A stretch of DNA of 64,000 nucleotides. It comes from Cymbidium sinense (lineage: Eukaryota; Streptophyta; Magnoliopsida; Asparagales; Orchidaceae). The DNA lies in assembly GCA_021442155.1 (NCBI GenBank), contig CM038222.1, forward strand, positions 109,185,121 through 109,249,120, written 5' to 3'. The notes beneath the pieces are model-generated. The model was not told the origin of the DNA, did no database searches, and was given only the letters and a program-made list of their open reading frames with translations. This document shows, piece after piece, positions 11,039-23,600 of this stretch (position 1 is its first letter; each line of letters starts with the position of its first letter). Position numbers and translations under genes: made by a program.

Positions 11039-12109
11039 TGTCATTGAAAACTCTATTAGTTGAAGCACGAATCTTGATATTAAAAATAATTTGATCCTGA
11101 GTTGAGACTAGCCTAAATCAAGCACTTAAAATATCATTGAAAACTTTGGGATATCAGTCAAATCCCTAAATAGCTCATAAATATAGAGTATTTATAGTCA
11201 AATTGAGCGTCTTGACCAGCTGGATCTAACAAGCCTAATATTTTATAATTCTCACTTTATTTGAGCATTTAGATATTTAAAATACATCAGATGATCGAAG
11301 GAATCATTTTGAGCCATCTAATAGAGTGGTTTAGATTTTGCCTATATTTATAGAGGTGCCACTCCCATAATCTATACATAGCCCCTCATTCTTCATATGA
11401 GGGGAGCCCAAGATAAAGAGAAGAGTGAACTCTGGGGCTTGAAGAACCTCTAAGCATAATTATGCCACCTGTCTCTGGTCATCACTGTCGACCACCGTCG
11501 GGTGTCACCGCCGGTCCTTGCCGCTGTCAACCACCACCGTCGGTCATCGCTGCTGACCATCGTCGCCGACCACCGCTGTTGGTCATTGCCATCAACCACT
11601 ATTGCCGAGCACCATCACCGACCACTACCGGCCGTTGCCGCCAGTCACCACTACCGGTCATCATCGCCGCCGACCACCATCGCTGGTTACCGCTGCCCAC
11701 CATCATCACCGGTCACTGCCACCGACCACCATTGCCAATCGGTGCTGCCAACCACAGTCGACCACTATTGTTGGTCACCGTCGGCTACCGTCATCGTTCA
11801 CCATCGCCGACTGCCACCAACAATTGTTACAACTCAACTACCACTGCATACCCGTTGTCAGGCTTTTCACATACAACTTTGAAATCCTGTTATCGGGAAA
11901 ACTTAAACTTTGTACACAAAAGCAGATATATAGTGAAATATTTTTATTGGGCTAGGCATCGTGATTTTTTCCTCTTTTTGAGATTTTTTTACGTAAAAAT
12001 CATGGAGTTTCTTGTTCTCTCTTCCAATATTTGTGAGTGTGTTGGATTTCTCAATAAGGATAAGACATAAAGTTTTATTCTACAACAACTGATTTTCTAG
12101 CACACAATA
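11039..12109 (+). repeat. 3' LTR of the gypsy element
   Basis: Second direct LTR copy, TGTCATTGAAAACTC to CACACAATA. A purine run AAAAAATAGAGGGA lies about 10-20 bp upstream (11011-11029) and is the likely polypurine tract remnant. The copy is longer than the 5' LTR because of the expanded CCG/CAC-rich repeat at 11462-11830. Confidence 0.85.
11462..11830 (+). repeat. CCG/CAC-rich minisatellite in the 3' LTR
   Basis: Imperfect short repeats built on words like CACCGTCGG, CATCGCCG, GACCACC and GGTCATCG. They are expanded relative to the matching 1430-1660 part of the 5' LTR. Long open frames cross it in all three + frames only because the repeat lacks stop triplets; they read as His/Arg/Pro/Thr-rich junk and are not counted as genes. 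Confidence 0.75.
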
Positions 12110-12129
12110 AAATTAATTTTAATATATCA

Positions 12130-12133
<4 letters not shown>

Positions 12134-12211
<78 letters not shown>
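12134..12211. repeat. (TG)n(TA)n microsatellite
   Basis: A TG run followed directly by a TA run, just outside the 3' LTR. Confidence 0.97.
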
Positions 12212-12216
<5 letters not shown>

Positions 12217-12364
12217 AATTTGAATTTATATATTAATTTTTGATTGATTCTAATTAAATTTAACTTGATTATATAATAATAATATTAATAATTTAACTTA
12301 CTTCATCAATAATAATTATTTAAAAAATATTTATATCTTTTCATAAATTTTATCTTTCTCATAG

Positions 12365-13108
12365 AACTTAAATATACGCGTAGATATTTTACATTTCTTA
12401 TTTATACATCAATTTTACAAATACGTATTTTTCTTTTGCATTTTTAACATTTCAAATGCATCAGTGTAGTTTATCTTGCAAGTAGACATTTTTTGAGTAG
12501 CATCGACGATAATCAAAATAATATTGGCTCAAATCGTGCGATATCGCATTTATAGTTTGTCGATTTTATTATGTGTAATTGAATCAACTATTAAAAATTT
12601 TTGTTTGATAGATTTTTACATTTAAAATTTTTCTAAGCTATTCTCTTTATGAACGAGTGCTACTCGGGGTTGTTTCGACGATGATTCAAATCTAATATGT
12701 GCAAATCACTTTTATCAATCATCGATTCCATTGCATTTGATTCGATTTGAGCAATATAACAGACATGCATGTCAACATCCATCATTGACATTATGTCCCC
12801 AAATATTTTTTTGCTATGTTAAAATAAGAAAATATCAAATATATATTTATTTTATTTTAAAATTTTAAAAATAAAAAATACAAAATGGTCCCAAGCGACC
12901 TTTAGAGTGTAATAATTAATTTCACTATTTTATTTTTTTCATTAAAAATTTTAAAAATAACAACTAAACATGTTTTTTTTATTTTTTATTATTTAAATTA
13001 AAAATTCATAAAAATATCAAATATGTTTTTATTTTCACAAAAAAACAAAAATAAAATAAAAAACAAAAAAAATTTTTAAAAAAAAAATATAAAAAGTTAT
13101 CTCAAACA
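12365..13108 (+). repeat. Direct repeat A, copy 2
   Basis: Matches 1-714 in order and orientation and is cut by the RTE insertion at about 13106; its last bases continue at 13952-13965. Copies A and A' flank the gypsy element with A outside each LTR, so they are not part of its LTRs. Confidence 0.7.
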
Positions 13109-13936
13109 ACAACAACAAGACTTAATCCGACTAGGTGGGGTCGGCTACATGAATCCTTCGTCTATCATGTGTATTATGTCAAATTCTCATTTAAATCAAG
13201 TATACTAAGATCATTTTTTATACATCTTAACCAAGTCTTTTAGGTCTTCTAGCTTTCTTAACATAAGGCAAATCTAATGCATCTACTCATAATCGTCATC
13301 GAACCACACTTTATGTGGCCAAACCATCTAAGGCGACTCTCCCTAATCTTATCTACCACTGGAGCTACTCCAACTTTTTCCTAAATATACTCATTTTGTA
13401 TTCTATCTCTAAGAGTAAAGCCACTCATCCACCTAAGCATCCTCATCTCTGTAACACTTAACTAAGTCTTATGCTTCTCTTTTATTGGCCAATATTCTGC
13501 ACCATAAGTCATGGCAGGTCTTACCACCATCTTATAAAATTTTTCCTTAAGTTTAAGTGAAACTTTTCTATCACATAATACGCCAGATGCATTCCTCCTC
13601 TTCAACCATCCAACTTGAATTCTACTAATAATATCTCCATCTATTTCACCATCATTTTGAACAATATAGCCTAAATATCTGAAACGCTCACTCTTATTAA
13701 TGACTTATTCACCTAATCTCACAACACTATCACTAGAACTTCTACAACTAAAATTACACTCCATATATCCAGTTTTAGATCTACTTAAACGAAAAACTTT
13801 ATACTCTAGAGTTGACCTCCATAATTCAAGTTTCTGCTAGACTCCCTCTCTAGTCTTATCAACAAGAAGAATGTCATCAGCAAAAATCATACACCAAGAT
13901 ACATCTTCTTGTAAATGCCTAGTAAAAACATCCAAA
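13106..13936 (-). mobile_element. RTE-type LINE fragment, 5'-truncated, with target-site duplication
   Basis: On - it ends in a TTG-repeat tail (AACAACAACAAC on + at 13106) and holds the plant RTE 3' wording TCGGCTACATGAATCCTT in inverse layout at about 13140-13160. The reverse transcriptase C-terminal half is readable in pieces, including the region around a decayed FADD box near 13880 and the GDGEIDGD-like segment near 13640. It is bounded by direct repeats AAAAAGTTATCTCAAACA (13091-13108) and AAAAAATTATCTCAAACA (13934-13951), one mismatch. It sits 240 bp upstream of the phosphatase start codon. Confidence 0.9.
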
Positions 13937-13969
13937 AAATTATCTCAAACAGCTTCTTAATAATCAAGT

Positions 13970-13980
13970 ATTTATAAAAA
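13970..13980 (+). promoter_or_regulatory. Weak TATA-like box upstream of the phosphatase gene
   Basis: ATTTATAAAAA lies about 200 bp before the start codon, in the short stretch between the LINE and the gene. It is the only TATA-like word there. The transcript start is unknown. Confidence 0.3.
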
Positions 13981-13993
13981 TGTTAAAATTTAC

Positions 13994-14009
13994 TTGATTA
14001 GTTAATCAA
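13994..14009. promoter_or_regulatory. Short perfect inverted repeat in the proximal promoter
   Basis: TTGATTA and TAATCAA are perfect inverses separated by GT, and hold ATTA/TAAT cores of the type bound by homeodomain factors. Function is a guess from the sequence alone. Confidence 0.3.
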
Positions 14010-14176
14010 ATGATCGCCAAAAAGCTCTAATCGAGCTTGTGGTACATTTGCGGTTCTATTAACAAATAACAATGCTAAGTGAAGCATTGCTTGTTCAATT
14101 CGGCCACCGTTTTATGATTCCCCTACGTTCACCCGCCAGACGATCCTTCTAAAACTCCCTTTTTTCCACTTCCTCC

Positions 14177-14623
14177 ATGTCACCGGAGAACTCTTCACCC
14201 GCCGCCGACTCAGTCAGCTTATCGCCCAAGATACCCATCTCCTGGCCTCCGGACGGATCCCTTACGCGCGAGTGGATCGACGAACTCACCTCTGCCTTCG
14301 AGTGGTCCTCGAGGAACCTTCTCCCTTCCGAGCTGCCTTCTGTTCTTCCCTTTGATGTTCTCCAGCGCCTGGTTCTTGCAGCATCGAACATCCTTCACCA
14401 GGAGCCCAACTGCGTTCGGATCGATCCTCCTACCGGGGATGAAACACGCGGCGGTGGTAGGGTAGTGGTTGTGGGCGATGTCCATGGACAACTTCATGAT
14501 GTCTTGTTTCTTCTGCGCGATGCGGGATTTCCTTCCGAGGAGTGTACCTTCGTATTTAATGGAGATTATGTTGATAGAGGGGCATGGGGCCTTGAAACTT
14601 TTCTGCTGCTGCTTTCTTGGAAG
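14177..14623 (+). CDS. PP7: PP7 exon 1
   Basis: Start ATG at 14177, the first ATG after the short 5' region, opens [12 protein letters not shown]. The exon encodes residues 1-149, ending SWK before GT at 14624. It contains the first two metal-binding boxes, GDVHGQ and NGDYVDRG. It is visibly richer in G+C than later exons. The frame runs on into the intron to 14701, but the family protein continues with the exon at 25942. Confidence 0.95.
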
Positions 14624-17600
14624 GTCGGGTTTTTTTGCTCCTCCTCCTTGAATTTTGTAATCTCGTTTGATTTTAGTTTGAAGGATTGGAATTTTCCGTA
14701 GTTTGTATTTCACAGTTTGTCTTGTCGTGGTTTCTGTAACTAGCTTGGGAGACTTTTTTACTATGCTTATTATGAATGCTAACATCATTATTGAAAAAAA
14801 TGTTGTGTGGTGAAGTAGCCACTTAGTGTCTAAGTTCTAATTGGCCAAAGTTGTCTTCAAGTATGCCTGGCCTAAAGGCTGAAAAGTAAAAGTCATCAAA
14901 GCTATTCGTTCAACTTGCCCTATTGAATTTGTCAAGTATTCAAGCTACTCACTAATACTTGACAAGCCACAATAAAGTTGAAAAACAACTTTACATTGAT
15001 TCAACTTTAACTGAGCAGCCAATAAAACACACTCTAGTCTTATACTTTTAGGCACTTTAATGAAATCCCAGAGCTTCTCACTCTATATATTTTTTTCCTC
15101 TCTTTTCACATTTCCTAACCCATGGATAAAATTGAATTTAACATCTTCTTAGGTGCGATAAGTGTAGACAAATGCGAAGGACTAAAGGTCAAGCTTTGGA
15201 ATGGAAAGCGGGCGAGAGTCCAATAGAAATGGAAAGCAAGACTTCTTAACTTGCAGACAACTCAACTAGATGATGAAAAACTCACCATAATGATTTAAGG
15301 AGTTTTGGAGTGTATTCTAATATGTAAAAATACCTCAGTATAGATTCTCTGATTCTATCATTTGATGTCAACCATCTAGTTTAAGTTTGCTAACTTCAAC
15401 TCTTATAATGGATGAAATTTGATTCCTAGCTTACCTCAAAGGGCCAAGAAGCGTCGATCATAGCTAACAAATTTATTTTCTAGAGATATTCCTAAGGTGC
15501 AACCTTTACAAAGTTCAAAATCTCATACTTGAATTTGTATGAAGGAAAGATGAATTTTTTCGACTACTTTGCTTACTTTAAGTTAGCAACTTCGCTACTC
15601 AACATTGATAATGATGCCATTAGGTGTTGTCTATTTTTTATTACCATTCAACGAGTTGAAACTTAGGTGGTTTTCTTATTTTTCATTTGTAGCATCACCT
15701 CTTTTGCCGAGTTCAAAAAGGTAAATTTTCACCTAGTTTACAAGTGCTCAAAAGCCTCTTTAAAATTTTGAAACATTTTTGAAGATGAGGTAGGTGTTAA
15801 TTGGGTAGATCTGCGGAAAATTTTATTTTTAAATTCTAATGGAGATGTTAAAGTTTAAAGATTCCGAGCTTGTAGTCTCTAGCTATAGGATCTTAAAGAG
15901 GAACTATTTAAATATGCAGTTGAATTGCAGCTGCCAAAGACATTGGTTGAAATATTTTCATTCAACAATAATCATGTGAATGTTAAAGAATATAAAAAAT
16001 ATAAGGACTTTAAGTTAACTTCCAAAATTTATTAAAGAATTTTGAAAACATTGAATCCTCCAACTTTTCTGACTTTTGGTAGAGATAAGTTAGAAAAAGC
16101 TAATAAATTTCTTACTTGCACTATTGTAGGAATATCACATGCAGAATTGGTGAATGCCATCAAATATGCACTATAATTTCATCCACTCCTTCACTACATG
16201 TGCAACCTTTTAATATGGATTCATTAAAAATGCTGCACTTTCCCTTAGGATTTTGACCATAATATTGGAGCTAACATCTTCACAATCTAGTCAATAAATT
16301 TATCAAAGCAAGACAACACAAATAATTTGTACTTGCACCTCTTGGGAGGCAAGTAGAATGTGAAGAAGGATTGAGCTAACTCTAGTTCAAGTCATTCAAA
16401 TAGTTGGACAATTCCATAAAATGGTTATAATAAGTCTTTTGCTTTTGGAAGGGAAGTGTCATGCTTTACAAGTTCTACAGTTCATTTCAAAACCTAATTA
16501 AATGAAATCAATTTCTAAAAATATTTTATTGGTTTTTTGTATAAAATTTAAATTTAATGAATGATAATGTTATTTAAAATTTAATTAAATTGTATTCAAC
16601 AACATTAAGGAACTTATTACTCTACAATACTTGGTGAACTTGGTACTCCACAATACTTAGGAATTCAGTACTCAATACTTGACAATACTTTGAATATATA
16701 TATTTTAACAAATTATTGTGATTTAGAATGTGACGAACTATTTGAAAAAAAGGGTAAGTGTAGGATTATTACCTATGTTGACCTGATTCAAAAAAGCATT
16801 TCATGGCAGCTGAAGACTTTACTAGGATTGTAATTCACTTGCAATCTTTGACAAATCTAAAAGAATATATTATGAATGATAGTTAAATTATTTTGTAATA
16901 TCTATGTAATTTGTAAATTCTATATTATGCTTTCTTTAATTTATTGACATCAAGAATATCCTCCTTAACTATAATTAGGTTGGTTGTCCATTATGCCATC
17001 AGCCAATCTTGAGAACATATAGGTATTTGTTCAATTTTTGAAGACAAATAACTTTTAAATACATTAAGCATATGACTACTTGTAGTAAAAGCTGGCTTGG
17101 ATGCTACAGTTAAAATCAGAATGGGTTAACACATCATAGACCATTAGACCCTTTGTGAAAGGATATGAAATCTGGGTGCATTCATGTTTTACTTTGTCAA
17201 AATATCAAAATCATCATTCATGACTTCAGTTTGTTTTATTCTCTAAATCACACCTTGCATAATTATGCATTTTGAACTTTTCTACCATACTATATGTTCA
17301 ACGGCTATCTTTTAAATCTCTTTGTAGTTTAGTTAAATGTTGTCTTGACTTATGTGGACTTTCTTTTTGAGTATCACTAGCTATCTTCAATTTATAATCA
17401 TTAAACATGCCAAATATGTGGACCTAATTAATTGTGCTAAAGCTATTCCATAGAGTCGTTATACATATTCATGACTATAAACTCCACATAAAGTAATTTA
17501 AAATATAGTTCAAGTACAACTATAAGATAAATATTTAAATCCATCTTCTCGATAGTACTCGATATTTATCAAAATTTCTCTTCATTTTTCATGCCATATT

Positions 17601-20600
17601 TCAAATATTGGGATTGTCATACTCTTTCCAAGTTTGAATAACACATAAATCCTTAGCAATTTCATAGAAGTATGACATACAAAGAACCAAAGAAATCTTT
17701 AAGGTAAGTTAGAATTTTTAAGTAAGAAATTAATCTTCTAATATTTCTCCAATCATCTTCAAGTTAGAGCCCCCATGTGTATTATCCTCTTTCTGTAGCT
17801 TAGCTTGAAGTTGAGATCCACCTCCTCGTACCTCTTAAATGCTCTTTCGAACTATAAAGCCACATTCAACATTAAATATATAGAATCCTATCAAGTGGAT
17901 ATGTCTACACACAACAAGTTCATATTATGAATTTCTTTTATCTCAATGCATTTTTTAAACTTACACCTTATTGATGATTGTCTTATATATCTCACTGTTG
18001 TCTTTATGTAATGAATAGATTGACTAAACTCTTTGATTCTATATTGCATAATTAAATTTATAATATGAGCACTACACCTTATGTATAAGAATTTACCAAG
18101 AAGAATGCTTTCACCTCTCTTACCAAAGTTCTTTTCTAAATGACTAATGATATCATTATTAAAGATTGCATTACCAACTGTCACTCAAATAGTGTTTTAA
18201 TACCTCAATTAAACAAACATTTTTTTTTAAACTTATTGACAAACTATTTTACATTTGTGACTATTGGACGCAAAATTATGACTCTCTTGTGCAATTTTCA
18301 ATCTTCATCAATGAAATGCATATTAAGACACATAAATTGATCCTTTGAATGGATGTTTATAAATCAATGGTTAAGTTTTCCCTTTTACAATAATTTTTAA
18401 AAATTGTTCTAAAATAGACTTCTCTTCTAAGTAAAATTGAAAAAAAAATCACATGTAACAGTCTACTGAGATGGGAGATGAAACATTGGGAAATATTGTG
18501 ATGTAAAATACTTGTGCCTCTAACCCTCAATATATTTGAAAGGTAATTCATTTGCAATCATCATGATTTTTAAAGCTTTTCTAATAATTTTTTGATCAAA
18601 TCTCAAAGCCTCGAGGTTACTAGCAATCTCATCTCCTTTAACAGTCATTTGTAATATTAATCTTGCTTGAGTACGTGTATTATTATAAGGATTTTTTTGA
18701 TAATTAGAGAGATGTGTCATAAATTCATTGTACCATTAACTTTAGGATCACTATGATATTTTTTTTTAATAACTACATTTACTTAAAATTTTCTCCTTAA
18801 GTTGATGTTAGCTTGACATAATGATCCCAAACTTCTAACCCATGCTTTTAATGCCTTTCTTTTTCTTTATAATAGGTGATATGATACTTGAAGTACTAAT
18901 ATCACCTATGACATTAACTTGTTAGATAGAGTTTGGGTTTTGTGAGGAAATAGTAATTTTAGAGCTTTCACCATAATGTGATATTTACATTCATCAAGAC
19001 AAAAACAACTAAGCAATGCATACCAATTAGGATATTAAACTTATAATAGCAAAAACATACATTAATAAAGAATCATTTGAAATATAAATAAACTATAAAG
19101 CTAGCTATATTAAAATTACATAAGAAATACATAGATAAATTATTATACATGAATTGCTTGCACACATGAAAACTACCAGTTGTAGATATTTTTAAATGAT
19201 AAACAATCAACTTATAAGTTGTAATCATAATGTTGACTGTCGGGTGGGCATTCTTGATGGGGACTAATTAAGATTTGGAGATTACCATAAGATGCCAATA
19301 AAGGTTATGTATACTTTGGAGGGACTTAAGTTGAAGTGGAGTTAGGGTTTAAGGAACTTGAAGGGTTGATCAACACTAAGATAGAACTCAGTTTAGAACT
19401 TGATACATTGAATTCCCAAATTTAGTACCCTCTGTATAAAACTCCAAATAACTTGAAATAAAATAAAAATTGTAGAAAACTGCTTATAGTTGCAACCTGT
19501 TAAATTTCATAAATTTTTAAATACATTTTATATTTATTTTTGGGAGTTTTTTTAAACTATCTCAAGAGAATTTCTCTCTGCTAGACAATAAAATAAGTGA
19601 GATTTTGGCTTTTGGAAGTAAACTTTGGTTTAAGAAATTGGGCTAAAAATACATGAAAATAAAAGCTTAGGGTTTCTAGTGTAATTGTTTAGATTTTTAT
19701 AAATTTTGAATAATTTTTAGTATACTAAATAGGCTATGGAATACGACTAGGCTCTATAGAAGAATAGACTAGGCCGACCAAACAACTAGGATTTATCATG
19801 ACTTTTTCTAAGGATTTAATTAAAAAAATGATTAAAATACATTTTAATGAAGGATGAACAACACCATAATAAAATTTAATAGAAAAACATACACAATAAT
19901 TCCTACAACTCACCAAAGCAGTAGGGGTAGGAGTCACCAAGTTATCTGGCCCTTATACCTCCTACAAAAACATACACATTCTAATGTTTTTTTTTCTAGC
20001 AATCAACCGCCACTTGCTTATCTAGCAATATTTAAGGCTCTTACAAAAGAATTTTAAAAAAAAGGAGAGGGAAAATGAGAGGAAGATGAGCCACATGTGT
20101 GGATGAAGATTGAGTGGTTATTCATTATAACCACTCATAATCATCACTCTAATGAGTTGAGGCGGGCCACTTTTGGTAGAAATTAATTATTTAAATAAAT
20201 TTTATGTCAAATAATCAATTTCTATTAATTTAAAATGATTCTCTAATGATAATTTGATAATTTAAACTCCAAAATTCTAAGGATTTGAAATTTAAATTAT
20301 CAATTTACTACAATTGTTCATACAAACATCCCATATACATAGTTTTACACATAATACTATTACAATAATAAATCAAAATTAAAATTTATGATCAAGAGTC
20401 TTCATCTTGCTTTTTGTTGTTAGATCTCCTTGATTAGTTATATTCTTCTTGGATTAAGCCTTCTAGTTGGTCCTTTGCTTACTTGATTGACTTTTTGAGC
20501 TACATCAAATTGATTAAATTTGGTTAGATTAATAGGCAACATCATGATTAAAATTGATTGTAATGTAATCGAGCAAACTTTTGATTGATTCGAAATGAGT

Positions 20601-23600
20601 AAAAACTTAAAGTTGTGTCTTATCAAATGATTGAAATAGTGAAATAAAATTTGAACTTAGAGTTAGAGAAGAATGTCAGTTGTTCAACATGGTGAATGGT
20701 AGAACCACGAGACTTGAGTAACTTGTAGGTCTTGATAACTTCTTAGGGAAGAACAATTGATTGCTAATTTAATGAGCATCTTTGGCATCTTAGCATGTAA
20801 AATGGGATTTTGCACCAAGCACATGCAATTGATTGCTTGGGTCATTTGGTCATCGAGTCGTCTACACTCACGCCTTCATTGATGCTTCGAGTTTGAGATT
20901 AGATGGAGAATCCACTTCAAGCTGACATGCAACATGCTACGCATGAGCCACGCACCCTAATAAAGAAAAAAGAGCTAACAGGAAGACCGATGGTGAGGAC
21001 GGACTAGCGAAGGTGGAATGTGAGAATAATGAAGTAAAACAAATCTGAAAATAGAAAAGAAATTAGGAATCTTAAGTGGTTTTATTAATAATCATGTAAT
21101 ATGCTAACACAAAGTGTTAAATACTAAAATAGGAAGTTTGAATGTCACAGTCAAAGCGAAACTGGAAATGTGAATTGGAAAATAGGTTTTAATTTACTAG
21201 TATTTAGTTGCTTTTTGGTTTTATCCAAACTTTTGAATCATTAACCGATCTAATAATCTCCTCTTGCTCATGTTTTTTTGGAAAGTGCTTCCCCTCTCTT
21301 TTTCTCATTTATGGTTGTATACTTTTTTTTCCTCTCTCCTCTCCCCTTAGGTTTTTACCTATTCTCTCAAGTTATAAAATTATCTACGTATCACTTTATT
21401 GTGTTCCTTTTGCATTAGTTTGGGTTTGATTTTTTTATTGAGATGAAAGAAACTTTTGTTGAGAGATATTATATGAGTGTTGAATATGATTATGTGTATG
21501 GCTAAGGAAGAATCTACTTAGACACTTGAGGGATAAGGTTTGAGCTCATGTAATGGTAAAAAAGTAGGAATATGTAAAGCGAATCTCAATATGTTAAAAG
21601 AATTGAATGCAAAGGGCCCTCCCTTTGTTCGTGGCATGGTGGGGGTAGAATATAATAGATGGAAGGAAGAGATAAGAGGGAATAGGAACCTAATAATCTT
21701 TTCTCTTGAAAGAGAAAACTCTCAAAAGATAACTTTCAAAAGAGAAGCCCTATTTAATTTATTCCTCCTTTTTATAGAGTTTCAAGCGAGGGGTGCTTTA
21801 CATGCTGTTAGGGCTATTAACGAGCCGATTTTGAGTTGATTTGATGCTAGCTCGAGATTGACCCATGACTCGAATCATTCAATTTTGAGCCACTTCGGCT
21901 CGTTTTCTAATTGATTTCGAGTCGGCTCGAGTTGAACTTATTCATTTTTTTTATACTAGAATTTGATTGGAGTTGATTCATTTTGATCGAGCTAGCTCGA
22001 ATTTAATAGAAAATGACTATTAAAAAATTAAAAAAAATTGAATTGAGTGCATGAAATAAAAGAAAATATAATTTTCAAAGAGATGATATTTATATTTATA
22101 AATATATTATATTTATTTTAAAAGATTACAAGTTATAACTCTACACTTAATATTAAAAATAATTTTATTATTACAAATTTACAAGTATTATTTATAAATT
22201 TTATTTTTTAATAATAAATAAATTTGATCCGATATGTAGTCGGCTCGAAAAAAGGTTCGATTCAAACCCTTGGCTCGTAGCTCAGCTTAATATGTTCGAT
22301 TTAATCTTGATCCGATTTAAATTTTAGAGCTAAATTAGCAGCCAACCTTACATGCAGTTGACACAACTACTGAGTCAAATGTTAAAAAAACTGGCTCGCC
22401 AATGATCGTCGAGTTTCACCATGATTGGATGGTGAGTTTCTTATGCATGAGTTCTAGATCATGTGGTGGCTCGCCTGTTGTGCCTTTGGCTGTGAAGTAG
22501 TTGGTGTGGGCGAGCTGTCAATTTTAATATGGGATATCAATCATTTGTTTACCAGGTGAAACTTCGTTCCTCATGCACTCACTTGTTATGGAGCGAATCT
22601 TCATGTTTGGGATGGGTCTTAGTGATTGTGTTATTTTGATCGAGGTAAACATCTAGTTACCTGATTCATGGGGTTTTCATGGATATACAGTCAAGTAGAG
22701 GAAGGTGCTTCTCGATTTTATTTTTGGATAGAGAAATGAGGTGGGGTAAGACGCATAAGAAGACTACTTGATTATTTATTTAAGGAGATATAGGGGCTGA
22801 TTATTTATTTAAAGAGAGAATGAGGTTGACAACTAGGTATGTAAAGAGGGGTAGGAATTGTGTTGAGAGGGAGAACATATGAATGAGACCAAAGCTTAGA
22901 GAGAAAAAGAAAGCCAATAAATTTTGGGTAATTATATTTTTCTATATTTTGAGAATATAATAAGAGTTTATAATTTATTTGAATATATTTTTAAGAATAA
23001 AATTTCAATAATCCTTAATTTTAATTGGATCTAATAGAAATTATCTGAGAAAGGTATGAGAGACAGTGTTGTGTAATGTGAAAATTATGACTGAGGGGGT
23101 ACTTAGGTACTCTGGTTGAGGGGGTTTGTGTGGTTTTAACTTTGGTTTTAAGGTTTGGGTGTTGGTAGTTAAGGTGAGATTTAATTCAAATCATCAAGGC
23201 AAATATAACATACAAAATACAATAGGAATTTTATGCAAGTTTACCCTACGCTACATACATCTTAAGAATGAAAAAAATAGATATCATTGAGAATTTTTGA
23301 ATGACTGAAAACTCATCATCATGGTAGCATGGATGATAGTCTTTTTACATGTATAAAGATGATTATTAGAATGAAGGTAAGCTTTGATATTAATTATTGT
23401 AGAGATGGAAAAGAAATTTTGCAGAAGCCTTGATGAAGTTGTTAGAAGAAGAGGGAAGAAATGAGAAGAAGGAATAATAGGAAATAATTGTAGAATGAGT
23501 AAGGAGGAGCATGCTAAGCATCATATTTGTTCTAATAATTATAATCTCTTTTTTAAGGCCCTTGGACCTTTATTTTTAATGGATCTTGCAATAGAAGACT

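Larger units (their letters stand above)
1023..12109 (+). mobile_element. Ty3/gypsy LTR retrotransposon, Tat/Retand-like, inactive
   Basis: Two direct LTRs (1023-1963, 11039-12109) enclose about 9 kb of internal DNA. The order on + is a PBS remnant, gag with a CHHC-type motif, protease, RT, RNase H, a second RNase H of the archaeal type and integrase. A separate gene then lies on - between integrase and the 3' LTR. The RT wording (ACPKDSFFLPRIDQLVDATS), the double RNase H and the antisense gypsy-type transposon domain are known marks of the Tat lineage. All domains carry stops or frameshifts and the LTRs differ by roughly 15 percent by eye, so it is old and dead. No clear 5 bp target duplication remains: the flanks read TGATA and AAATT. 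Confidence 0.9.

Noticed and set aside
11462..12070. Long open frames in the 3' LTR (three + frames) and the matching 1408-1809 frame in the 5' LTR.
   Set aside because: They arise from CCG/CAC repeats without stop triplets and end in LTR sequence that is the same in both copies.
1010..12114. A target-site duplication for the gypsy element.
   Set aside because: The 5 bp flanks TGATA and AAATT do not match; age or shifted ends may explain it, so none is claimed.
14219..14788. A 189-codon open frame on - over PP7 exon 1.
   Set aside because: It is the shadow of the GC-rich coding exon and runs into the intron; no family match.
21208..21839. Two + frames of 73 and 99 codons in PP7 intron 1.
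   Set aside because: Low-complexity Phe/Leu/Ser and a chance frame; no recognised motif or supporting context.
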